NCBI RefSeq assembly: GCF_910592395.1
Contig: NC_088308.1
Span: forward strand, 20,537,501 to 20,601,500
Direction of reading: 5' to 3'
DNA length: 64,000 nt
Origin: Lineus longissimus
Taxonomy: Eukaryota; Nemertea; Pilidiophora; Heteronemertea; Lineidae
The translations under genes and the position numbers were made by a program. This document shows, piece after piece, positions 12,801-24,185 of this stretch. The first letter of the stretch is position 1. Every line of letters begins with the position of its first letter. The notes under the pieces were generated by a model. That model was not told where the DNA came from, did no database searches, and was given only the letters and a program-made list of their open reading frames with translations.

Positions 12801-15800
12801 TTTTGAGGGGCCGCTACATTGGCTTCGTAATTGACTTAAAATGGGATATCATCCCATTCTTAGCACCAATTCTTCAAGTTTTAACACAGTCTTCGGTAAT
12901 CTCGTTTGTACTTGAGCTTATTCCTGCCTATTATATTGTCAGCATTGCCACTTATATAAGAGCATGAACTCTGATAAAGACACTAGACCTACTTGATATC
13001 TTAGACTTGGGATTTAGGTCAAGTGTCCCTCCAGCATGTCCAATGGACTAATTACAATGATGTAATAAAAAAGAATTCTGTTGGCTCGAATGTTATCTGG
13101 AAAAAAATTAGGTATCGGAGGGTGGAGCACGGAGGAGGGAGGGGGCAAGACCCTCTAAGCACATTGCTCTTCTTGTGCAAGGTCAGTGGCTATTTAAGGG
13201 ACCACCCTTGTGGTTGTTCTACCAGTACTGCTATAATTATAACTGCTTACACAGTTTGTACAGGTTGTATATTTTGTGGTACGGCTATCCAGAAATACAA
13301 TTAGCTTTGCTCAGAAATTCTTTCTTGGCTAGGTAGGCTCTATGATTTAGAACCACTACTTGCCCTTGCCTTGACCCAAAAGCTCTGTTAAAAATAACCC
13401 TACATGTACTCGATTAGTTGATAAAAGTACTTGGGTCAACGAATCGTAGTCCATCATCAGACTCAAATAACATCATCGATCTCTGAAACAATTGGGCATC
13501 TTTTGGTTGGTCAGCTTTGATTAAGCAGCATGTCAAGAATGCTTGATATGAAAACATATCCAGCATTTCCAGTAGCCATGGACCTGGGTAAATTTGCAGA
13601 AAGGATGCACAAATATAAGAATATTGATTTCTCTTCCAGCTTTTGTACTTTTTATAGTGTTGACCTAATGGATGAGGGTTGATTTTAGAAGCATCTTTAT
13701 TATGTACTAACTCATTTTAATACTGGTACTGTAAACTACGAAATCTTTCGTCAGAGTTTGATCTTTTGGTTCACCATATTCTCCCTCTGTTTTCAAGCTA
13801 TACGAGAAAGCAAAGGAACGACAAGACACGGCAGCATCACGTGTCTCCATGGCTTCTATGTCCTCGATGGAGGTCGACGACCTTAGCCACGGCGGCGTCC
13901 GCTCAGTCATTGAGTTTGCTGCCACGTCGGTGGCAGTAATGGAGAAAGATGGCCACGTTAGGCTTACAATCCACAGATATGGACGCACAAATAACCGAGT
14001 TATAGTCAAGTGAGTTAATGATGAAATGTTTAAAGTACAGGTATGTTTTTCTTGCTCTGCTGGCTGAAAGTGCCCTCATCAATCTTCTGCAGCCTCTTAC
14101 ATTATGTCAGCAGAGCGCCAGGCCCTCGGGCCTTTTGTTAAGGAAGAAAATACATGTATGTTACTGATCTGGCTCTGACCTTTGTCCATACCGTGTGGTA
14201 TGCCTGAAAGTTGTTGGGAAATAGTCAGCAGAAATGATCTTTTTCATGGATTTTAACTCCAACATGTCCATGACGAGATTGCCGTCTATATCGTTCAAAG
14301 CTTCTATTGGCATTCGCAATCAAACTGCTGGTTGCCATTCAATGGCTTCGCCTAGCACGAATCTAGTGCTCAACTTGATCATGCAAAAAAAACTCCGACT
14401 AATTTATCATCCACCAACAACAAAATGCCAGCTATGTATGATCATTGGTGTCATCATCCAAGTCTGCTTTACTGATCTGATTCTGTCATTCTGTTTTGTG
14501 GACTTACAACTGACAACCCAAGGTCAAATTGTTCAGCTTGTTTGCTTTGTCGATGAAATGATAACCATGATTTGATGGGAAAGTGCTCTTTATCTAACCC
14601 ATCATGGTGGTTTTCTTTCTTCATTTCATAAAGTTGTTTTCTGTCCATTGTCTATTCAAACTGGTGAAGATTATGGTATTTTTTTCAGATTTGAGACGAT
14701 TGATGGCACAGCAGAATCTAACTCTGATTACGTCCCGAAAAAGGAACTGCTTGTTTTTGAGAAAGAAGAGGTCGAGAAGAAAATAGACATTGAGATCATT
14801 GATGACAATGAATGGGAACCCGATGAGATGTTCTTTGCCAAGATCGCTGTCGATACAACCTCGGCAGACAGCAATAATATGGTGATTGGCCGACGATCTG
14901 TGTGTCAGGTGACCATTATTGACGATGACAGTAAGTTGAATCAATTTGAAACAAGATTCCTTGAAAAAATCTTTAAATCATCCTTCTTCATTTGTTTTTT
15001 GCCTAGTTTCCTATTGTAACCCATCGCCCATTCCTTATCTAGTTCTTTTCTATGATATTTGCCTGTTCTTATGTAAAACTGTCTATTCATCTGTTCCTTT
15101 TAGCAAAATAGTTCTCATATTTTGTCACATTTTCGATAAAATCAATTTTGAGGAGTCAACGTGTAAATGTTCGTGTTTACTTTATGATTGGCAATCTAAT
15201 GTGGATCAACCAAAGAAATAATCGCCTTGAGTGATTTGTTTTTGTTAGAACGCCTCATGAGGCCTAACTTCATATTTGACTAGAGGTTGATCTTGATTAT
15301 ATCGTACAACCTTTAAGATTTGATAGAATTTTTTAGTCAAAAGCTGAAAATCCTTTGGCTGTGGTGGAGCTACACCACCAGTTGAAAAAAAACACCTCCA
15401 GTATTTCTGTATCCCACGCAGGTATTGGCAATCGGCTGTTGTATAGACAGAATCTATTTTCCGCTGCACCGTAGAAAGATATACGCATCGTTGTTTACTT
15501 GCGGACATCTCAACTCGTTCGGTACTCTTGGAACTCGATTTATTGAGGGGAGCATCTCAAACTGACAAATAGCTGAGATGCTACTCATGGAAGTAAATTT
15601 TGGAGGACCATCTCAGAATCAGCATCAACATAGAAATTGGAATCTAATTTTCTAAAGGGACCATCTCAGAAGCAATGTTGGGGAGAAAAACTGGCATGGA
15701 ACTGAATCCCATGAAAACTGGGATCCTATGTAGTCCCCAAAGGGAGTACATAGGATAAAGCTCTTTGCTTTTTGAGACGCTGTAATCGTTCACACTCCAA

Positions 15801-18800
15801 GGCGCACTGGAAGTGTATGTAACTGGTAGCCTGGGAACCCGCTTATGATATATATAATGACCATCACGGAAGGCAATGATCAAGATGCCTTACTAAATGT
15901 AACTGAGTATGAAGAGCCTGATTTTAGCTTCAACCGTTGCAAATGGGTCAAATTCGCAAGGGGTTGTTTTTACTGATAATATAAAACTCTCATAGTATTT
16001 TATCATCATACAAAGTAAGCCTGAAAAGTGGTTTAGACTATGCAGTTTTGGGAGATAGCAAATTTTTTTCGATGTTGGGCCGACCCATGTTATCAGTAGC
16101 AGTATTGGTACATCACCTTTGGCAGCTACCAGCCTATAATCAACGACTGTAAACGATATTCTGCCGCGCAGCATGGTTGTGCAGAACCTGGCAGCTCATC
16201 CTTCAGATTCTACCCATGCTACAATGAATTGGTTTCCACCCGGCTAGAACCACGCAGGAATGTCTTATCATTACCGATAGTTAGTTTGCTATTAACTATC
16301 TTTAGTATACCTGAGCCCCGGACCTGAACGGGCCTGGGTTATTTTCCAACCTGGTATACTTTAACTGCGGGCCACGCCTTAAATTTTTCTTTAACGCTTT
16401 TCACTTAATATTCTTTTGACAAACTATAGTACCAGGTAGGTTGCAGAATGGTACATAGCGCAGTATTATCTGCAAATGTTTGCATCATGTGTTTTGCTAG
16501 AAGTCGCACTTGTTAAGTCAATATTTAACATTGTTTTTGTCATTTTTGTTTGAAATTTTCACAAGATCGATTTCATGGAGGGCACCCATTATACCAGTAC
16601 AGCTCAACAGCTGGTATGACTGGGTCATGTTTTGTTCAGTAAAGAATACAGTCCTGGTGCAAGCGTGAACATACGGTATTCTGGAGATAGGATAGACCTA
16701 ATCTCCGGAGAGGCCATCAATGTCGTCATCACTCATTCCATGAGTGAGTGTAAACATTTTACTGAAATATACCTTGTGGACTATGAAAGATATGGATGAA
16801 AGCAAAGATAAGACGAATATGTTTTTGATAGAAAGCAATTTTATGCACAAAATATAATTTTAGCGTTACATATTGGGCAGTGAACCACCAACACTAGCAC
16901 ATAGTGAAATTCTTGTCTTGGTCGTAATGTGTTCTGATTGGACATGTAAAAAGTTTGTCTCATGTGGTGTGTCATTGGAAGGTCTGTTGAAGTATATTTT
17001 TGTTGTGTTTCACACACTTCTAAGTTTGTTAAGACCTCACAGATGGCTTGATGTGTGTTGACATACTTGGCATGAAGGCCATTGGCGATTGTTACATAGA
17101 TAGAATGAACTGTTCAGGCCTTCTAGGTAAAGTTTATACTAGTACTACAGGGTGGCTCAGAATTATTTCCCCTTGCACAATAGAATTCTATTGTGTATCC
17201 ATTGCGTGAGGGAAAATAATTCTGGGCCATCCTGTAGAAGACATGCATTTGGGGGGAAATCTACTCACCTTTGAGGCCATAATGTTGTTTGAGTGTAATT
17301 TGACCATGAAGCCATTATGTGACCTTTACATGACAGAAAAAGTCTTGCCTTTTAAACATGAAGGAAGGTGGTTGTGAATAATAAGACTCATATTATTGCA
17401 AGTGGAAATTCCAGAATGATTTTAAGTGAATGCATTGCAATTGCAAACAGCAATGTTTGTTGCAGATAGCTGCACAACAATTGCATATGTCATGGAACAA
17501 ACGTCTGGCGAGAAGGCAGAAGTGCGTTTTATGTTTTAAAATTCTTTAAATGTGACCACAGGGAAATATATTAAATTGACAGAACTTTCATTATTCATGA
17601 AACTTCAGTGAAATAAGTGATATCAGGCATTTGACTATTCAACCATTTCCACCTCCGACACGTACGTGCTGGAAAAGTGAATGCGCAATTGATCGATCTT
17701 TTTGAGTAAATGGTTTCAGAAGAGGCACCAAGCAGCATGCATTAAAAAGTTTACAATTTAAACCTCGAACTGAATCCAGAATATTACAAACAGCCATGTA
17801 CATAATATCTGGCCTGATGGTAATATTCAGAACCGGTCCTACATCAGTGAAACTACAGTAAATGATGTGGTAATGTCTCTGGAACATATAGTTTTGTTTG
17901 TATAATATTTATGTTGAATAATTAAGATTTTGTCTCTTCCCCCAGAACCTGGCATCCTTGAGTTCACCAAACCAAGTTACCTGTTCAAAGAGAGCTCTGG
18001 GAAGGCGTTGATCCCTATTCAGAGAACGATGGGCGCCGATGGGCGAATCGCGGTCAAATGGGCGACAGAGGACATGACGGCCCTGAACGGGCGCGACTTC
18101 ATCGGGGGTGAAGGGGAGATAGTGTTTGAGCATGGGGAGGTCACCAAGATGTTGGAGATACCAATTAATGATGACCAGGTAAGAATTACAGTTCAGGTCA
18201 AAGGTAGCATCAATTTATTTTGTGAGTTACAGTATGCACAAAAATTAACCTAAAATGAATTAAGTCATGAACAAGTTAATATCGTCATGGTAAGTTGTTT
18301 GGCATTAGAATGATTTCTCTATCTGTTGTTTTTCCTTGCCTGTAGCATATTTCCTCTTAGAATTTTCAACCTAGGAGAATAAAAGGGTTTTGTTGCGGGA
18401 CAGAATACTCATGAAGTGTCCTTTTGCAGGAAGCAGAAAAAGATGAGAACTTCAGGATCATTTTATCTGAGCCAACAAAGGGTGCTGAGTTGGGTCGGCT
18501 GAAGAGGACGGTGGTGACAATTGTGAATGATGACGGTAAGTGGAGGTTTTTGGTGGAAGGAAATGATACCGAACTGGAGGTACTGATCGTCTCACCGAAC
18601 ACCTTAAGTGATACCAGTCAAAGTAGAGTCTCTGGTTGAGTTTTTTTTTTGGCAAAATGACAGCTCCCCGCGATTGGTGTTTGATAAGACAACCCATATA
18701 TCCAGTTCGGTATCAATTCCTTAATAATCAGAAGGTGACATCTTAATTTCTGTCTGTCGAATACCCAACTGTCTCTCGGTGTCGCAGACGATCATACACT

Positions 18801-20938
18801 ACACAATGCCGTAGTGCAATTATCATGAATGCAACTTTGCTGAAACTAGGTATTGTATGTCTACACAATGGCAATGTTGAAATCTATATTCGGGACGCAT
18901 TTACGCCATTGGAAATTTTAAAATTCAGTTACAAATTTCAAACTTTAAATGAAGGAGTTGGCCTTTAAAGCTGTTGAACTAAGGTGTCTGCATGGTTCTT
19001 TCTTGGAGATCTAAAAATATCCCATATCATGTTGGATAACACAAGTACGCACGCCAGTTGCTAACATTAATTGAATGAATAATTGACACTAATTGAATAA
19101 ATTATCAACCTTTTATAACTTATATCTGCTTGTAGCTTTACACAGGTCTGGGTCGTCATGGAAATCTTTACCCCTTGCCTTCATCTATTGAATTTCATAT
19201 TGATTTTACTGGCACATTCAAGAGCTTTTAATAAATCTTGCAAATCCACGAGGCCTTGGGTATTGTGTATTGTCTGATTGTTAAAGGCCTGCTCCGCTTG
19301 TTCAAAAATTTGGAAATCGAACTCGAATTTGATTTTTTTCTTCTAATTGTGTGGAGGTATTGAATTATGAACCTAATAAAGCATCATTGGATATTTTATG
19401 ACGTGCTCCATGCAGCTGCTAGCTCAGGACATGTTGCTTGGAGGTAACAGATTCAGGGGTGGCTTTCAGGTTATGCGCTCCATGTGTTTTTCCGGAAAGA
19501 AGGCTTCAAATCGACCCTGCGGCGATGTCGGCCCAGGCGGTCCTATTCAGCCCGCTCTTCTTGCACTCCTGCTAAGCCCATTGGACCTTGTTGCTATTCG
19601 TAAAAATTATCATGCCTGATTTAAAACGAAATTTGACTAACTTCTCTCTTCTCAGAATTCAATGGTATTGTTAGTCGGCTTGTCAACACAACCAACATGA
19701 ACCTGGACGCGATGAAGGTGGACCACACCACATGGGTAGAGCAGTTTCAGAATGCAATGAATGTGAACGGAGGTGACATCGAGACGGCATCGGGACTTGA
19801 CTATTTCTTGCACTTTGTGACATTTGCGTGGAAGGTACGTTAACAATTACATCATGTTTTAGAAATGATTATGACTCTTCCCATAGGGCTGAAAGAGGAT
19901 GACCTCTTGAACATTGTACCAGTTGAACATGTTGAACAACGACAAGATTTGTGTCCTTGAAAGACAAAGTCAATCTCCTTGATAGATACATGTAGGGCAT
20001 CCTGCTTACAGAACACTCGCTAGAGAGGTTCAGTCTATGGAGAAGGTATTTACTCCTTTAACCCCTGCATCTTTGAATTGTTAATCAACACATTTTCCTT
20101 TTCAATTTCAGATTATCTTTGCCTTAATCCCTCCGCCTTCCATCTGGGGTGGCTGGCTCTGTTTCTTCATCTCCCTCATCTTCATCGGTATTCTCACCAT
20201 CCTCATCGGCGACTTGGCCAGAATCTTTGGTTGTCTCGTCGGGCTTGAGGACGCCGTCACAGCCATAACGTTTGTCGCGATGGGTACAAGCCTTCCAGAT
20301 CTATTCGCCAGTAAAAATGCTGCAACTCAGGAAAAATATGCTGACAACTCGATAGGGAACGTCACCGGAAGTAACTCGGTGAATGTGTTCCTTGGTTTGG
20401 GTATCCCTTGGGTTATCGCTGCTGCTTACTGGACTGCTCAGGTAAGGACAGACGCAACTTCTTTTTCTGTATTCTCTTATTGTAGCCACTAGTATAGTCA
20501 GAAGAGGATGCAGGGGAAGGGGCAAAGTGGCGGGCCACTTATTTGTGAATTGTTTCGATATTGGCCGAAACAATCACTTGGGCGACCTTCTCTTTCCAAC
20601 AAACTTTGGTCAGAAATTTGAGGTTTTTCTGAAAGCTTGGTGAGAAACTCCCTCGATTCTTCACCACACCAATATACTCTTCAATGTCTTTTCAGGGCAA
20701 GACCTTCTACGTGCCGGCAGGTTCCGTTGCCTTCACCGTAGTCCTCTACACCATCTGCAGTCTTCTGTGTATCGGCCTCATACTGCTCCGGCGCTATCTT
20801 ACAGTGTTTGGAAAGGGAGAACTCGGAGGAAACAATGTTATGAAATGGGTGTCTTTTGCCTTTCTAGTCACACTGTGGGTCCTGTATGTCTTACTTTCTG
20901 CCTTTAACTCATATAAAATCATCAATGTCAATTTATAA
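6802..20938 (+). CDS. NCX: Na+/Ca2+ exchanger, SLC8/NCX family (9 coding exons)
   Basis: Plasma-membrane antiporter exchanging Na+ for Ca2+. Exons: 6802-7495, 12270-12508, 13798-14009, 14689-14930, 17946-18178, 18430-18535, 19656-19834, 20112-20441 and 20696-20938. Phases match at every junction and give 825 aa. Alpha-1 (about residues 96-140) contains ALGSSAPEIL and GSAAFN; alpha-2 (about 685-737) contains AMGTSLPDLFASK and GNVTGSNSVNVF. The cytosolic loop carries YRIQATR, then Calx-beta 1 (about 347-462, with DGTAESNSDY, IIDDNEWEPDE and a closing DDD) and Calx-beta 2 (about 464-576). The start is the first ATG after the acceptor at 6772-6773; an in-frame TGA at 6784 rules out extension within this exon. 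Oddities: no cleavable signal peptide, and no basic/aromatic XIP-like segment after the fifth helix (DKDYCAKKKDEE instead). A small alternative exon in the 4.8-kb first intron cannot be excluded. The family call is very secure. Confidence 0.97.
7496..12269 (+). other. First coding intron of the exchanger gene
   Basis: The donor GTAAGT begins at 7496 and the acceptor ends at 12269; the split codon joins in frame across them. I see no second coding exon inside. The contents are AT-rich unique sequence, a run of 15 G at 9343-9357 and a decayed repeat near 9.9 kb. The open frames in it have no family features. Confidence 0.75.
9876..10005. repeat. Degenerate local repeat with core gttcctcctgactg
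   Basis: The core gttcctcctgactg recurs with changes three times at roughly 50-60 bp spacing (near 9891, 9932 and 9976), each followed by a diverged spacer. The whole lies in the first coding intron of the exchanger gene and looks like an old, decaying minisatellite. Confidence 0.5.
12535..12690 (-). repeat. tRNA-derived SINE-like element
   Basis: Read on the minus strand, TGGCTTAGTGG (12676-12666) matches the RNA polymerase III A-box consensus. GATCGACTCCC (12629-12619) is a decayed B box at roughly tRNA spacing. The body continues through gagcctgctcatcatgcc and ends in a GAT-rich microsatellite tail (gatgatgatgaggatgatg), as SINEs often do. It lies in the second coding intron of the exchanger gene, right after that exon's donor. 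The acceptor-stem pairing of a working tRNA is not evident. The ends are approximate. Confidence 0.6.
14931..17945 (+). other. Exchanger intron between the two Calx-beta domains
   Basis: A 3-kb intron with donor GTAAGT at 14931 and acceptor cccag ending at 17945. The split AAA codon restores DDD-K-PGILEF, the usual linker between Calx-beta 1 and 2. No coding exon is visible inside. It contains the TA-flanked inverted-repeat element at 17148-17234, plus short repeated phrases (gaccatctcaga and similar) around 15.5-15.7 kb. Confidence 0.7.
17148..17234. mobile_element. Small inverted-repeat element flanked by TA (MITE-like)
   Basis: The left end cagggtggctcagaattatt is mirrored by the right end aataattctgggccatcctg as an imperfect terminal inverted repeat of about 26 bp. 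The two ends are directly flanked by TA (17146-17147 and 17235-17236). A TA duplication is typical of Tc1/mariner-type insertions, so an internally deleted 87-bp mariner-type MITE is the best reading. The loop contains a second small palindrome (caatagaattctattg). Confidence 0.6.
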
Positions 20939-21263
20939 GTGTTTTTTTCATTGTAGATGAAGATGACATACACTTTGAGCGTTTAACTGGAAACTCATTT
21001 AGAATAATGGCCTGGTCATGCTTTAACTCGCAAGGTACATGTATCATCGATGTAACTTTCTATTTGTCAACCACTTTGCTACGTGACGTTCCATGGCGTG
21101 CCATGGTTCGCTACAGCTTTGTAAGGCGTCATTTGTGGCAATGATGTAACGTAATGCATTTTGTAAAGTATCATAGCACATTGCATCATGAAGTCATCGG
21201 ACCAATATTTCGGTCCATTTTTAAGCATGGATTATGTTAAGTTACACATGTTATTATAACAAA

Positions 21264-21269
21264 AATAAA
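21264..21269 (+). promoter_or_regulatory. Candidate poly(A) signal of the exchanger gene
   Basis: AATAAA lies about 330 bp after the exchanger stop codon in an AT-rich stretch. It is the first canonical hexamer I noticed downstream. Placement is by motif only. Confidence 0.4.
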
Positions 21270-21791
21270 GAATTTGCAAAAATGTATGTGTCTCAATCAT
21301 ACATTTCATTAGTATGGAAATACATTATTTGTCTTGATGAAAATACAATAATTGCATTTTTACGGAATTTTCTACAGAATACATGTGTTACCAAGAACTT
21401 TTAGTCATTATTAAGTTTTGATATTACCTATTTATTTATTATTTGCATGACATTGTATTAACTGTATAGTCACCATTGTTTATTCAGTCCTTGCATACTG
21501 TAAAATGCCATATTTTCGTGGGCGACGCGAATTTTGTGAATAACCTAAATTTGCAACAACAACAACAACAACAATTCAATCGAAAAAGCGAAAGAAATTT
21601 CATGATCTGCCAAATCAAAGTAAAGATCATGAATTTTGTTTACGGTGACAAAAATATACTGATTGAGAAATTATGGTGGTTTACAGTAACTGCTCACAAT
21701 TTTTTTTGTTGAATGTTTTGTATCCTGTGATAATCATCAAATAGCCTGCTTGGTTTTTCTTATTCAAAGTTTAAGAGCTAAATGACCATCT

Positions 21792-21955
21792 ACAGTAGAA
21801 CCTCTCTATTAGAGACACCCTTTGGACTGACAAATATCATCCTTAATTGAGTGGTGTCCAGATTACAGAGGTCAAATTCAATAGAAGTGACCAATTTTTG
21901 GACCAGATATGTCCTTAATAGAGAGAGTCCCTAATAAAGAGGTGTCCACTTAAGA
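21792..21955. repeat. Interspersed repeat with diverged inverted phrases
   Basis: The segment opens with acagtagaacctctctatta and contains several variants of gtccttaatagagagg and gaggtgtcc in both senses, so it can fold into a long imperfect hairpin. Repeats of this phrase type are widespread in marine invertebrate genomes as I remember them, but I cannot search for copies here. The right end is indistinct, suggesting truncation or decay. Confidence 0.5.
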
Positions 21956-24185
21956 AGGTTGTGATGTATATGTTAACAGCCTTGATTCTGTTACATTTTG
22001 TCAGACTTAAGTGTGGTTCTATTTTCTTTTTATATCAGTTATTTTTAACAGTGTGATGCTACACACGTAAGTTACAATTTAGTTGTGTTTTTTTTAGTAA
22101 TCGGTGATAAAACAGTGTTCTCAAGTGGAAAACTGATAAATTTATTTTATCTTAAAATGAAGCTGGAAGCTGGGTTTTCCTCTATTTATCTACTGCTGTA
22201 TTTAACTATGCACAAAATGAATTATTTTTATAAAAATTCAGAGGGAACTGTCAAACTACTCAAGTTTTACCACGCTAAGACTGTTTCTGAGTATTAGAGA
22301 AAAACTGGGATTATTCAAAATGTTGAATTAGGATAGACAATGGATTTGTGACTCCAACATGGCCGATTGTTTTGACATCATGTTCGAGATTCGGCCTTTG
22401 TATCGATTTTATATAACCTATGGAAGCGCTCTTAACTCATTTTGGATGCAATACTGTAAGTGTAAACCATGATTTTTTTGCAAGCGCTGTATTTCCACGA
22501 AATTTCAGAGTATGCTTTATCAATCAAGGTTCATAGACTTCATTTAAAACAGTGCTAAAAAGATCAATTGGGTGACTTTGCTAAATTCTGATAAAGCGAT
22601 TGCTCGGTGATAAGATGGACCTGGATTACAGGTTGTGAGATGTGCACATTGTAAAGGCACTCTAGACCTATGTCTGGTCTCTGTACTGCAGTCACCTGCA
22701 CATTCAAAGAGACATTTCAACTTAATCAATTGAAAATATAAATGTAAGATAGTAATGGGGGTACTGAGCCTATGTCCCTTTAGTCTTCTCCTTTTGTGGC
22801 GCAATCTACATGGAAGCTTATAGGATGAATCACTTTTAGCCTTGGTGTGGGTCGATATTGTTATTAGCGTACAGTGTTTGATCAGCCATGGCATAAACAT
22901 AATGAGTCCATCTAATTGTGTAATGGCCTGAAGTACATTTCCTTGCCGACAATATCCGTTTTGCAGCCAATATTTACCAAGTTACTGGTCTTAAAAGGGA
23001 ACTATAGGTACAGCATAGAGGGTCAAATTGGTGCTCTCTAGGTGACTGCGTTACGCTTGGTCATTTTAGGCAAGGTGAAAGTACTGATAGGCACAGGCCG
23101 AGCATCCAATCGAAGACCTTCCGATCACATCGCGGAAGCTGTTCCATGCTCTCCAATGTACTTCCTGATGTACTGTAAGATACAGGAGACACCTCTTGGC
23201 ACCTTTGACTTACTCTGGACAGCCTTATTCCTGCCTTTAGTCTCCCTTTAAAATGTTAGAATCACTTTGCATGTATGAATATTGTAATATTTTAGCATAA
23301 AAAAGGGCGATGAATTTAAGTTGGACTGTTTTTACACAAATCCGTTTGAGGTTTGTGCCGCAGCTTTATCTGTAATTGCATGATTGCATGATTGTACATT
23401 TCAATAATAAGTAAGTGATTTTTACAGTAATAATTATTGCATGCCAGACAATTTTCTATATCATGCATGCGTTTATGCATGAGCAATTTCAAGTTTGTAG
23501 TTACAGGGAAAAATCTTCGTCATTTGACAAATTAGCATTGTTTTTAGATCCCAAGACCATCCACCATCGTGTGTCTCTTCTAGCTACCCAAGAAAACTTC
23601 TTCTTTTTGTGGTAAAAGATATACCAATGTACCTTTGTATGAACAATTTGTACAACTGTTATGTTGAAAGTAAAATACTTAAAAATCAATTGCTGATAAA
23701 AGCTGTGATTAGTAAACATTAAGAGGACCCACAGAAGCCAAACACGCTATTCATGAGAGACCCATTTGTATGGTTTTGCTAAGGCGCTGCCATCTAACCT
23801 AGAAACGTTGTTGGCATGGCCCTACCCTCCTGCATCGTCTCGTGATTTATTGTATGATACACCTTATTTGTTGTCAGAACTTCAGGATATATTCAGCTAA
23901 GGGACACTTTATATGCATAGATCTATGTCCCTATTGATCAGAAGGTGACATCTCAAAATATAGCTTGATGGGCATGACAGTCAAAGAGTTAAAGGTCTTG
24001 TGATTCTCCAAAGTCACAATGTTCTTTTCTAAAATAGTTTCTTTACCAAATACAGTGAATGTTACTTTATATTTGTATCCATACAATGTAACATAATCTT
24101 GGAATAAACATTTGGTAGTCAGATGAACAAATCACTATGTTAATTATGTCTTTCATCTTGACCGTCAACATTTTTACATTTTGTG

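Larger units (their letters stand above)
20939..24185. other. Intergenic, 3' of the exchanger gene
   Basis: No coding gene is supportable. The first few hundred bases are probably the exchanger 3' untranslated region. A CAA microsatellite (21554-21574) and an interspersed repeat (21792-21955) are present. Frames near 22.5-22.9 kb and 23.0-23.7 kb show no family sequence and appear on both strands. Confidence 0.6.
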
